Positions 55,151 to 64,000 of a DNA stretch of 64,000 bases are shown one piece after another; position 1 is the first letter of the stretch; the number at the start of each line of letters is the position of its first letter. The notes under the pieces are model-generated. The model was not told the origin of the DNA. It saw only the letters and a program-made list of their open reading frames with translations, and searched no databases. Source of the DNA: Isoetes taiwanensis (lineage: Eukaryota; Streptophyta; Lycopodiopsida; Isoetales; Isoetaceae); contig JAJEKV010000005.1 of assembly GCA_021234155.1 (NCBI GenBank), positions 16,030,826 through 16,094,825 of the forward strand. The letters are read 5' to 3'. A program made the position numbers and the translations under genes.

Positions 55151-56939
55151 AGCCAAAGCTTGTTGGTTTGAGTGGGATAAAGATTTTCTGCTCCAGGATA
55201 AAGATTCCCTTGTGAATCTAGTTGGGTAGATCGATCGGTGTTTGTACCACTTAGACTATACATAAAAATTATCTAGCTTACACTATCGTGCTTTTAAAAG
55301 ATTTCGAGTAAACCCTCATAAGGTGTCCAAATCACATGGTCCACATGGGCATTCAAAAACAAGGTTATTATCATTATGCTAATGTGATTCATATGCTAAT
55401 GTTATTATCTCTAAGGAAAATAATGTAAAAGTTCATATCACATGGTGAGTCTTCCTATGTTGTCTTGCCACCACATACACACGTTGTGTATTGGGCATTT
55501 GGGCTCTTCATGCAACAAGCAAAGTAGTGTCAGTGAACATAGTTTTACTTAAATGCAAGGCACTAAGGAGAAGAGTGATAAACTAGTTTTGTTGCGCCAC
55601 ACGATTGATATGTAATTAATATAATCCAAAGACACCAAAGATGCTTGCTCAAGTCCTTATGAAAATTAAGAATTGCTTCTTTTTGCAAACTATCGCAATA
55701 TATTTATGGTGCAAAGAAACCAAAGCTTGCTTGGACAAATGCCTATGCAAGCTAAAAATTACTTTTCCTCCTCCCTCTTTGAGAAGTTATATCTTATTAA
55801 AATTTTAGGTATATATAGAGTCAAGACATGCAAAATAAACCTCTCTAGTTCACAGTTAACTATCTTCAATACCTAAATGGAAAGGATTACCATCTTAATC
55901 ATTACATAATCGGTAATAAATGGAAACTCTTTCAGCATCTTCCCTCGAGTTAAACGCACCATTCTATCAACTCTCATGTTTCTCTATCATCTTCCCTTTC
56001 CTCAAAAACCACCCAACCTTTGCCCAAGCATGCCATACTGTTTGTTAGAGTTTAAAACTTTGATCCAGTTGATAGAATAGGACCGTCTTTTGCATTTGTT
56101 TTTATTTTCTTGTTTGATTCATCTAAAGTGCCTCTTGCAGTGAGATTTCTTGTCTCATCATAGGTGCCATTTTAGACTTGTCAAATTAGAAGATCAAAAA
56201 CTCGTTTCTCTCTTCTGTTACAAATTACCAAGCAAGCATTGCTATGTGCGACGTGCATTACAATGGCATCTAGATTTATGATACTTATATTTTGTCTCTT
56301 GGCCTCTATAGTTGAACCATAGTGGCCACAACAAATAAGATTAGTGTTGTAGGGGCTGATGCACTAGAGTGCATGCCGCATGTAGCGGCGATGCTCGACA
56401 AATCATGAGCAATATTAGAAACTAGCAGATACACAATCTTGTTCTCTTAACTATTTTAAAAGCATAAACACTTGTTGCAGACGAGAAATTGGTGAAGAGT
56501 CAGCACTTTTGATTTAGTTGACAAAATAGTACTGTCATAGAAGTCTCTTTTTATGTTTACAAATCGCCAAGCACTGTTATGTGTCGTGTGCATTTCAATG
56601 GCATCTGAATGTTTGATCTGGCTTTCTTCACTTGGACTCTATGGTAGAATCATGGTGGCCACTCCGAAACAAGTTAGTGTCATAGAAACAGATGCATCCG
56701 AGTGCACTCCACACATAGTATTGCTCAGTGATATGGAAGCAGTAGAAGACACTAGCAGACAGACGTTTGTACTCTGTTAACTGTCTCAAAAAGCTTAAAC
56801 TTTAGCTATGAAAGGAGGCAACGAGACTCTCCAAAGTTTCTTTCTCTGCCTCTCTGGGTCAATGTAGTTTAATTACTTGCTAAGCTCCATTAGTGAAAGA
56901 GGGTACTGGGAAATTTTCATTTTTTAACTCAAACAATTC
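55151..56939. repeat. Gene-free stretch with a diverged ~455-bp tandem duplication
   Basis: From 55151 to about 56030 nothing is recognised. Two diverged copies then follow, about 56045-56480 and 56500-56860. Parallel landmarks are ACTTTGATCCAGTTGATAGA / TTTTGATTTAGTTGACAAAA, GTGCATTACAATGGCATCT / GTGCATTTCAATGGCATCT, GATGCACTAGAGTGCATGCC / GATGCATCCGAGTGCACTCC and AGATACACAATCTTGTTCTC / AGACAGACGTTTGTACTCTG. The duplication is old. The open frame at 56553-56780 falls in the second copy and is not supported by the first. Confidence 0.6.
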
Positions 56940-58749
56940 CAGCAGGAGCTGAGCTCTCGGCTTCAGAAGGCGGAGGCAATCTCAGGCACCTCAGCTGCCA
57001 CCCATGCTCAAGCACCCATGCGAAGTCAGTCTAGACAGGCACCACGACGCCCTACTTTACCATGCCCTCCACACCAATAGGACCCTCCTGTTCATGGACA
57101 CCGGACATCGCCTTCAACTCACAGACAGCAGCCGGTACATGCTGTCCCAGCAAACGTTGATCCACGTGAGCTTAGTGAACGCAGAAGGAGAGGTCATAAT
57201 TTGGTGATCTGTGGCCTGCCGGAAGAAGAGGGAGAGAATCTCATTCATCGCCTCCAGATGCAGATCATCAATCGTATGACATTGCCTAGGCTTGTACACA
57301 TTGCTCGAGCCAGCCATCATGGTGCTCGACGTTCTGCCTACAACCGTATTGTCTTTTTTTTTTTTTTTTAATTGAAGGCTTATATATGTATTAATAAAAA
57401 GTTATAAGTTTAACAAAAAATTACTTTTTGACAGGGAAGTATAACCCTGGAAGTAAGTAGAAAAAGTAGAGAAAAAGCTTGGAATATAGTTGAGATATGG
57501 AAATCAGAGTCTGATATAGTGTGTCGGCCTGCCTAAAAGTGTGATCTGAGATTGAAGTTGCTGGATTTTCTCCCTCTGCCTCTGACCATGACCGTGAGGG
57601 TGCAGAATACACATAGACATGCTTCTGCCATGGCCACATTGGAACGACCTTTACTATCCTTAGCTTGGCAAAGCATGCCTCTTCTTGCATCTGGGTTTTG
57701 ATTGCAGCGGCATCCACAGAAGCATGGTTCTTCATGACTGTATAAGTCCAGCGGTCCAAAAACCTTGATCCATTGCTGGTTGGCAACCGGGTCGATCTTC
57801 TTCCACTTAAGCTTGCGCACCAGCATGAAAATAATTCCTGAAATAACACTAAGAAGCTATAAGAATCAAGATGGATTTTAAGTAGCAGCAATGATCCATT
57901 TAATGTCATATTCAATTTGCTTGATGACGGCTTCCGGATGAGTGATTTCGCAGTTGAAGATAAAATTGTTCCTGCCTTTCCAAATCCTCCATAAAACAAT
58001 ATACAGCCTCCAATCATTTGGGTTAATGGGCCAGAAGAAGTCCGATGAATTGAGGCGTTGAGATCAAAACCGAGCAGATTGGAGGCAAGTTCGAGAACCC
58101 ATTCCGACCATATGCATGACCGAAATAGATGCTCCTCGTCTTCCCTGTGGCTGAGACATCTTGAGCACACATCAGAGTCTGTCATATTAAGCCTGTGCCT
58201 TTTAGAATTGGTGGCTAAAGCCTTATGCCAGAGCTGCCAGACCTTACAACCGTATTGTCATATTAAGCCAGACCCTACAACCGTATTGTCATATTCACAG
58301 TAGCAGATATGCAAGTACGGGATGCCATACTGCGCCAGGGCAAGCAATTGAAGGGAACATCCTTGTATGTGGACCGAGACCTCACCCCAGCACAACAAGA
58401 GTCCCGCAGGCGTGAGCTCACCAAGGTTCGAGGCATCCGCTGTCAAGGAGGAGCTGCGGGACTAGTTCGAGGCAAGATGCACATTTTTCGCTCACCGAAT
58501 GTTGCTGCAGACCCTCCGGGCCATTCAGCTGCAGCCCCCACCTCCCTCGATCATGCTCCTCCACCGATCGCTCCCGCCCCATGCCCCCCGCCATCGCCAC
58601 TATTCCTCGGTCATATCGCCCCAACTCCCTCTGCTTCTCACTCGCCCCAACCCCTACTCGCTTCTCACTCTGTCAAGATGACTCGATGCGCTACCGCTTC
58701 CCACTCTTCCCCACAACTCAATCTGCATGCCTATGCTACTAACAAATAG
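56940..58749 (+). pseudogene. LINE-B ORF1 (RNA-binding protein), split by LINE-C
   Basis: LINE ORF1 proteins bind the element RNA. A first part reads QQELSSRLQKAEAISGTSAA (about 56943-57000), a stop follows near 57080, then RRRRGHNLVICGLPEEEGEN and LIHRLQMQIINRM (57195-57285), an RRM-like strand pattern common in LINE ORF1. After LINE-C the frame resumes with VADMQVRDAILRQGKQLKGT and LYVDRDLTPAQQESRRRELT (58303-58425), followed by a Pro/Ser/His-rich tail to the TAG at 58747. The two halves meet within the repeated target text ACAACCGTATTGTC. Confidence 0.7.
57354..58276 (-). mobile_element. LINE-C: 5'-truncated LINE with poly-A tail
   Basis: A (T)16 run at 57354-57369 marks a minus-strand poly-A tail. 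The target text ACAACCGTATTGTC is found before it (57340-57353) and after the element at 58246-58259 and again at 58277-58290, the second in the original ORF1 context. The minus strand from 58185 reads SDVCSRCLSHREDEEHLFRS followed by CIWSEWVLELASNLLGFDLN: the C-x2-C...H...C zinc-binding domain that ends plant L1-like ORF2. Only this last ~0.9 kb of the LINE was inserted. Confidence 0.85.
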
Positions 58750-58752
58750 GGA

Positions 58753-60488
58753 ATGTGCCTTCGGGTGGTCTCCTGGAATTGTCGAGGGTTCCCATGGCAG
58801 AAGGGGGATAGTCTCAACTCTATTGTTGCTGCAGATATGGATCTCATCTTCCTCATGGAGACATGGGAGCACGCAGGACCACGACGCTACGATCTTCTAG
58901 GCTATCAACGTTTCTCAGTCTTCAATAGCTGCACATGCAAGAGGGGACATGGAGAGGTTGCCTATTATTCTGGGAGTCTTTGGCGCGGTCGGTCTTCCGC
59001 ACAAGATTGGCCGGACACAACCCGGTACTTGTGGGTGCGGGTGCAGAATTATAGTGGCAACCCTCTCTTCTTGGCTGCTTGCTACTTTCCACATGCAGAA
59101 AGCAACTTTTACCATGCCCACTCATATGTGGACAGGCTAGCTCCATATGTCGATCTATATGATGACATACAACAACATAGACAGTTGGGTAGTGTGGTAC
59201 TTCTTGGGGATTTCAATCAGGGTATTAAAGAGTGGCTAAAATTTGCCAAATGGCTAATTTTTAGACCTTTAGTCAAATTTTGTGGCTAAAGCTAATAAAG
59301 ATCATTTTTTAAGAAAAAAAAAAAATTTAGCCATTCCAAAAGGGAGCAAATTTTGGACATCTAGAGTTTAGCCAGGATCGGTTGCATCATGGCGTGCTAA
59401 ATCGCCTTCTTTGAAGTTGATTAAGTGCACCCTGTGCAATTCAAATAGCCATGTTGAATCTATTCAGGGACCTCTTCAATTTAGGAATCACCATTAGCTA
59501 TATCAATCATGCTTTGATGGATATTGAATTTGAATCTATAAGTTGTTTAGGTTAAAGGTTATGACGAATGTTATGTAGTGAGCATTTTATGCTTTAAGTA
59601 ATAGTGTTTTATTCTTACAATTGCCCCATGCACCAAGTTAGCCATTTGGATGCATTCAACCCCAACATAAATATGTGTGTTCCCTCAAATGGTATCGTTT
59701 GCTCCTTATGAGTTGTACTTTGAATCTTTGTTATTGTTTTGTAATCGAAGCATATTGAATCAGTTGACATTCATGTGCTAATGAGTGCTCAGAATTTGAA
59801 GTTGAATAGTTTCACTTTAGCCACCAACCAAGAAAAATTCGCCAATACAAGAATTTCATATCATATAAATTTTACATTTTAGCCAAGTGGGAAGATAATT
59901 AAAGGAAAGGATTTTATCAAATTTCGCCTAATAAAAATCTATGAACTTTTATTTCAATAGGTTTAGCCAACCTTAAGCTGAAAAGAAAAACATTTAGGAT
60001 CCTTAAAATTTATCCTGGATTTCAATGCACGGACAGGAGTAGAGCAGCCCATGAGACTTGATCCTTTGGCTCAGGATGTGTTACAGCTGCGCCCCGCGGA
60101 GGCGGCTTGGCCACGAACATCAGATGATAGTCAGGTCACGCGCTTTGGCAGGCAGTTGCTTCTACTATGTAGTGTCTTTGACTTGGTAATTTGTAATGGC
60201 TTGGTACAGTGGCCTTCCTCCTATAAGTGCACATGCAGACAAGAGAATCAGGGTGGAGGATCTAGTGTGATGGACTATCTATTAGTCGCTGAGCAGGATG
60301 TACATCTGATCAACCACTTTCGGGTAGGCACAGACAGTAGAGATGAGGAGACCGACTCATATCACCTTCCACTCTACCTGCAGTTGGCTTGGCAGGCTGC
60401 TAGAACCCTTTCTGCGGTAGCTCCTCGTATACCTCGCTTGCGATTGGATTATGAGCAGGCAAAGGGTTATGTTGATATGCATAGATGA
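58753..60488 (+). pseudogene. LINE-B endonuclease domain (EEP), split by a DNA transposon
   Basis: The endonuclease nicks the target DNA. From ATG 58753: LRVVSWNCRGFPWQKGDSLN (Asn site), then DLIFLMETWEHAG (catalytic Glu, 58828-58875), SGSLWRGRS, LAACYFPHAESNFYHAHSYV and VVLLGDFN (Asp/Asn site, 59190-59217). Here a 799-bp insertion intervenes; after the second copy of the target text the frame resumes ARTGVEQP and runs to DLVICNGLVQWPSSYKCTCR and SSVMDYLLVAEQDVHLINHF (catalytic Asp region, 60265-60320), stopping at 60486. Without the insert this part would be one open frame. Confidence 0.85.
59218..60016. mobile_element. 799-bp DNA transposon with 10-bp target duplication
   Basis: GGATTTCAAT occurs at 59208-59217 and 60017-60026, flanking the insert. 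The left end starts CAGGGTATTAAAGAGTGGCT; the right end read in reverse starts AGGATAAATTTTAAGGATCC. They share only loose similarity, so terminal inverted repeats are weak. TGGCTAAA / TTTAGCCA motifs recur many times near both ends. A 9-10-bp duplication suggests a Mutator-like origin. No transposase is encoded; the interior holds nothing else recognisable. Confidence 0.8.
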
Positions 60489-62109
60489 CCTTTCAGGAAT
60501 TTTGCAGGCCCCCACGCTAGAGCAGCAAACGGGTCAGCTGATTGAGCTCCTTGGTACTGTCGCAGAAAGATGTTTTGGGATAACATGCCCAAGAAGTGTC
60601 ACAGGGACTGCAACATTCCTGCGTAATCGGTGGTTTGATGCTGAGTGTAAGGAATACAAATGTTGGCTCTGCCAGATCACAGATCCTGCAATGCGCCCAC
60701 ATGCCACCACACAGTATCGTGCTTTCTTGAAGGCAAAGAAATCTCAGTACATTGCACGTCATCAAAGGGAAATGTTTTACATGTTGGAAAGCCATCCTAG
60801 AACCTTTTGGCGTAAGGTTCTTCGAAAGCCAGCCCAGCCTACGGGGAACATCACTCATGAGCAGTGGGAACAATACTTGCAGCAACTCTATGATCCTCAA
60901 GGGACACGCGCACTCATACCCCCACAGCATGGTCCGACATTAGAAATCACAGAGGCTGATGTTACCCAGGGTCTGCAGCGTTTGGCCAATGGGAAAGCAA
61001 CGGACCTGGATGGTATGCAGGCAGAGTTGCTCAAGTGGGCAGGGGAGCCTATAGTACCAGTCCTAACCACTATGTTCAACAGAGCGCTGCAGGAAGGATT
61101 CCCCCAGCAGTGGACCACAAGCAGAGTTGTCCCCATTTACAAGGCAGGAGATCCACATAGTCCAACCAATTACCGAACAATCATGGTCGGGTTCGGATTG
61201 TTTGCCAAACCGCTAATGGCATTATTGAGAAGCTTGATTGACAGGTAGGCGAATAAACAGTGTGTCGCGAGCTCTCACGCATAGCGGGGTTCAGACCCGA
61301 CATTCAACTATTGATCATATCTTCACATTGAGGACTTTGGTTGAGGATAACGTAAAACCGTCGGGCGGGGACTGTATTGTTGCTTTGTTGACTTTGCGAA
61401 GGCTTTTGACACTGTGCCTCGGGAAAAGTTATGGGAAAGATTGCGGCAACTGGAGGTTCCTGTGGATATGCAAAATACAGTATACAGGTTGTACGAGAGT
61501 TGTTTAGGCCAGATGCGGATGATGGGAAAACCATTCACTAGCAGTATTGGGGTCCGCCAGGGATGTCCTCTTTCCCCAACATTGTTTGGTCTATACATTG
61601 ACCAGTTGGAACCCTGGCTCATGGACAATGGGGGTGGCGGGACCCAACTTTTGCATCAGGTCCTCAGGCAACTCATCTATGCAGATGATGTTGACCTCTT
61701 AGCTCACACTCCAGAGGATATGCAGTCTTACCTAGATGCTTTGGATACATCGTGCCAGGCCACAGACATGAACGTCAATCTGGCCAAGACTAAGGTGGTC
61801 CTAATCTCATCCTCGCGCCATCCAAGACCCCCTTCATTCACTTATCGAGGGCAACAAGTGGAGGTGACACCCACCTACAAGTATCTGGGAGTGGAGTTTC
61901 CTTCTACACTATGCTGGGACACTTCCATAAGATTGCGTGTAGCAGCAGGTTGGAAAGCACTTTATGCAATGCAGAACAATAACCACAGAGCAGAATTATA
62001 TGATTGGGCACATCAGGCACATCTGTTCAAGGTATTGGTAGAGCCCGTTCTTTTGTACGGGGTTGAAGTCTGGGGCCCAGTGGTGTCCCTTGCTACTTGG
62101 GCGACTTAG
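60451..62109 (+). pseudogene. LINE-B reverse transcriptase
   Basis: First frame (60451-61248): SHPRTFWRKVLRKPAQPTGN, LQRLANGKATDLDGMQAELL (60977-61035) and VVPIYKAGDPHSPTNYRTIM (61123-61182). A break follows at 61190-61400, where STIDHIFTLRTLVE and a DFAKAFDTVPREKLWERLRQ text (61390-61450) are in other phases. Second frame (61414-62109): SSIGVRQGCPLSPTLFGLYI (61543-61600), LIYADDVDLLAHTPEDM with the YADD catalytic pair (61675-61720), LAKTKVVLISSSRHPRP and YKYLGVEFPS. It is otherwise well preserved; two or three indels prevent translation. Confidence 0.88.
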
Positions 62110-62760
62110 AACAAAGTGTAAGGCCTTCTTAATATGGGCACTTTCGGAGTGAAATCCACGGTCCCATATCAAATTTTGTTGTAGGAGCGGGTTTCCGCGC
62201 CACGTGGCGGCCCTTGATAGACACATCGTCTATTTCGAGAAGGTGGTAAATATGGATGATGATCGCTTCACCGCGACTTGGCTTTATGCGGTGGCAATGG
62301 GACCACAACGACTTCGAGAATTGTTGGATGCAATTGGCTAGCTTCGATGGAATGTCCGAGGGAGCACATGTGCATCCGTAGAAACAGAGGCCGCATCGCG
62401 GCGGCTGAGATGTTACCTTGATGCTTGTTTCTTCAGCAAGCTTTGGGATTCCAGAGCCCTAGAGCAAGTCAAAACAAAGACATTACAAGCGGCACATAAA
62501 TCCCACATTAGAACGAGGCCTGGCGCTACCTACGTTCACATCTGCCCATGAAAAAGCGGAGGCATATCGCCTCCATTTGCATAGGTGCCCACCATCTCCG
62601 GATTGAGACAGGTCGATGGATTGGGGAGCCATGGCATGATAGGGTTTTGTCATCTTTGCTGCCGGGGGGGGCTTTTGAGGATGAGTGTCACACTTTCGAG
62701 CTGCCGCAAGATATGATCGGGGATTTGAACACGCTATGCTCGATTAATTAGGGCGATGAG
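62110..62760 (+). pseudogene. LINE-B ORF2 C-terminal region
   Basis: After the stop at 62107 the text continues in shifting frames: FPRHVAALDRHIVYF (about 62190-62240), TATWLYAVAMGPQRLRELLD (about 62270-62330) and, at 62548-62751, HHLRIETGRWIGEPWHDRVL followed by EDECHTFELPQ. The last part resembles the end of many LINE ORF2 proteins, with ETGRW and an E-DE-H motif in a degraded zinc-binding domain. A TAA-like end is near 62750. Confidence 0.6.
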
Positions 62761-62903
62761 CTGCTACACATGATACTAGGCACGACGATTGCGCTCACTT
62801 TCCGGATCATACTTTCAGGAAATAATCGGACTTGAGGGGCTCGATATGCCCCGATCCAACCATTTAATCATTATCAGCAGTCTTATTGCTGCCACGGTTT
62901 TTC

Positions 62904-62922
62904 CCTCGAAAACCCTTCGAGG
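62904..62922 (+). other. Stem-loop in the LINE-B 3' UTR
   Basis: CCTCGAA and TTCGAGG form a seven-base-pair stem around the loop AACCC. It lies about 110 nt before the (TTCTA)n tail. In some LINEs a 3' hairpin is recognised by the element's RT; that role here is inference. Confidence 0.5.
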
Positions 62923-63033
62923 TGGGGGTTTTTTAATCCAGGCAGTAATGTGACTGCTGCGCTTTTTGTATTGGGTCCCATAGGCCGATTGGTCTCCGTG
63001 GATGATAAAAACTATTCTATTCTATTCTATTCT

Positions 63034-64000
63034 TTGGAAAAGTGAAGCATAATTACTTACTATCGAGCCCCGTGCAAGACAATTCAAGTTACCACGCTCC
63101 ATTCTCCTAATCAAATTCTTCATCGAACTAGTCAACTTCATCTAAGGAGACAAACTTATTAGAGTAGCCTTGAGTATTTTATTAGGGAGATGTGCAACAG
63201 AACTGTGTATGATATGAGAGGGCTAATTTTTGGACCACTTGTCTTGACTGTGAAAGCCACTGCCATTTTGACAAAGAGGTACAAAATTTACAAAAAAGGT
63301 GAATTTTGTATATCTTTGTAAAATGGTATACGTTTGGCACATATTAGTTGTCCTCATATCACATATAGTTTTTATTACTGCTACTATCTAGTAAAATCTC
63401 CAAGCTTCTCAAAAAAACCTAAATGCAGCCTCTGCATTACCAAACACATTTCAAATTGGAGAAGTACCAAATATGTTAATAGAATTGCTACGACTACATT
63501 CAAGTAACCCACTCAGCTAGTAAATTGCAAATGCAAAGTGGCTTGAGCTTGCATATGCCTGAACTTTTTAGGTGCAACACTGATTGGTCAATCACATGGA
63601 TGCTCATGCTCATGATGTGGATTATGAGCCACAAGAAGATGAGGACATGGAGGATATTGCATCATCATCCATTTTAAAGAGATCACATGCCCAAAGAAAA
63701 GGACCTAACCCCTCACGATGGTGGGATGAAGTAATTCTATGTTGGAATTAGAGATGTACAACTAGATGTTTTAAGTCTTGAATATAGCATTTTGTAACTA
63801 TTAAGCATCATTATGGAATGTTTTCACATGTTCATTTATAGGTTAATTTCCAAAAAAGATTTCTAAGTGTTCCACAATGATCCTCGTGCAATGCAAATGC
63901 TAAAGCTATATTCAAACTTTAAAATCTAAATGCGGGTCATTCCCATTTTGAATTTTAGGTCCACATTCTTGCAATGATCCCATTCCCAATAACTATGGCT
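63034..64000. other. Gene-free right edge of the window
   Basis: No gene or element end is recognised. A 51-codon acidic frame at 63596-63751 (ending PSRWWDEVILCWN) has protein-like composition but a stop immediately upstream and no known relative; it could be an exon. The rest is AT-rich non-coding sequence. Confidence 0.35.

Larger units (their letters stand above)
56940..63033 (+). mobile_element. LINE-B: near-complete non-LTR retrotransposon
   Basis: In order: ORF1 (about 56940-58749), ORF2 with endonuclease (58753-60488), RT (60451-62109), C-terminal Cys/His-like part (62548-62751), and a 3' UTR ending in (TTCTA)n at 63013-63032. ORF1 and ORF2 are four bases apart. Two later insertions (57354-58276 and 59218-60016) and several frame breaks inactivate it. 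RT text such as GVRQGCPLSPTLFGLYIDQL and IYADDVDLLA does not fit the ordinary plant L1 pattern (GVRQGDPLSP), so it may belong to another clade; this needs a tree. Confidence 0.85.

Overview
ORGANISM. The window looks like nuclear DNA of a land plant with a large, transposon-packed genome. Evidence: LTR retrotransposons of plant type (one has an initiator-tRNA-Met primer site, another a primer site that looks complementary to tRNA-Gln), L1-like LINEs, small DNA transposons, and an ankyrin-family PGG-domain membrane protein. The PGG protein and the gene-poor layout suggest a gymnosperm or perhaps a fern. That is an inference with low confidence. I found no intact conventional gene, no rRNA and no CRISPR array.

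LAYOUT. (1) 1-6.1 kb: GC-richer, coding-like but frame-broken sequence. The only recognisable domain is an FCP1/NLI-interacting-factor-type HAD phosphatase (4.33-5.14 kb). At least ten hairpins of one family, built on TCGACTCGCGAGTCGA, surround it. (2) 6.1-12.3 kb: mostly non-coding, with a 322-bp tandem duplication, a tRNA-like T-arm and a ribosomal protein L4 pseudogene. (3) 12.4-14.6 kb: a broken ankyrin/PGG gene. (4) 14.9-17.5 kb: a young non-autonomous LTR element with a perfect 5-bp target duplication. (5) 17.5-22.3 kb: non-coding DNA bounded by inverted repeats and containing hairpins made of GGAAACCTCCCC. (6) 23.8-34.4 kb: a minus-strand Ty3/gypsy element (Gypsy-1) ordered gag, protease, RNase H, RT, RNase H, integrase. 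DNA transposons are nested in it and it cuts off a DUF4283-like reading frame (34.4-36.1 kb). (7) 36.2-37.9 kb: a gypsy integrase relic and short repeats. (8) 37.9-55.1 kb: a three-layer nest. A minus-strand LINE (LINE-A) is split by a plus-strand gypsy (Gypsy-2, 38.6-52.8 kb), whose 5' LTR is split by a further LTR element (LTR-B, 39.2-42.4 kb). Gypsy-2 carries about 3.8 kb of unexplained sequence between integrase and 3' LTR. (9) 55.2-56.9 kb: non-coding with a diverged tandem duplication. (10) 56.9-63.0 kb: a nearly complete plus-strand LINE (LINE-B) whose ORF1 is split by a truncated LINE (LINE-C) and whose endonuclease is split by a 799-bp DNA transposon, each with a target duplication. 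(11) 63.0-64.0 kb: nothing recognised.

HOW IT WORKS TOGETHER. The window records successive insertions and not an operating gene set. Order of events can be read from what interrupts what: LINE-A, then Gypsy-2, then LTR-B; the DUF4283 frame, then Gypsy-1, then a 1.17-kb transposon, then a 321-bp MITE; LINE-B, then LINE-C and the 799-bp transposon. Gypsy-2 and the first 6 kb share a striking trait: amino-acid motifs are conserved but the frame is broken again and again by small indels. This could be decay or assembly error. All similarity statements come from reading the sequence and from memory of the families; no database search was run.
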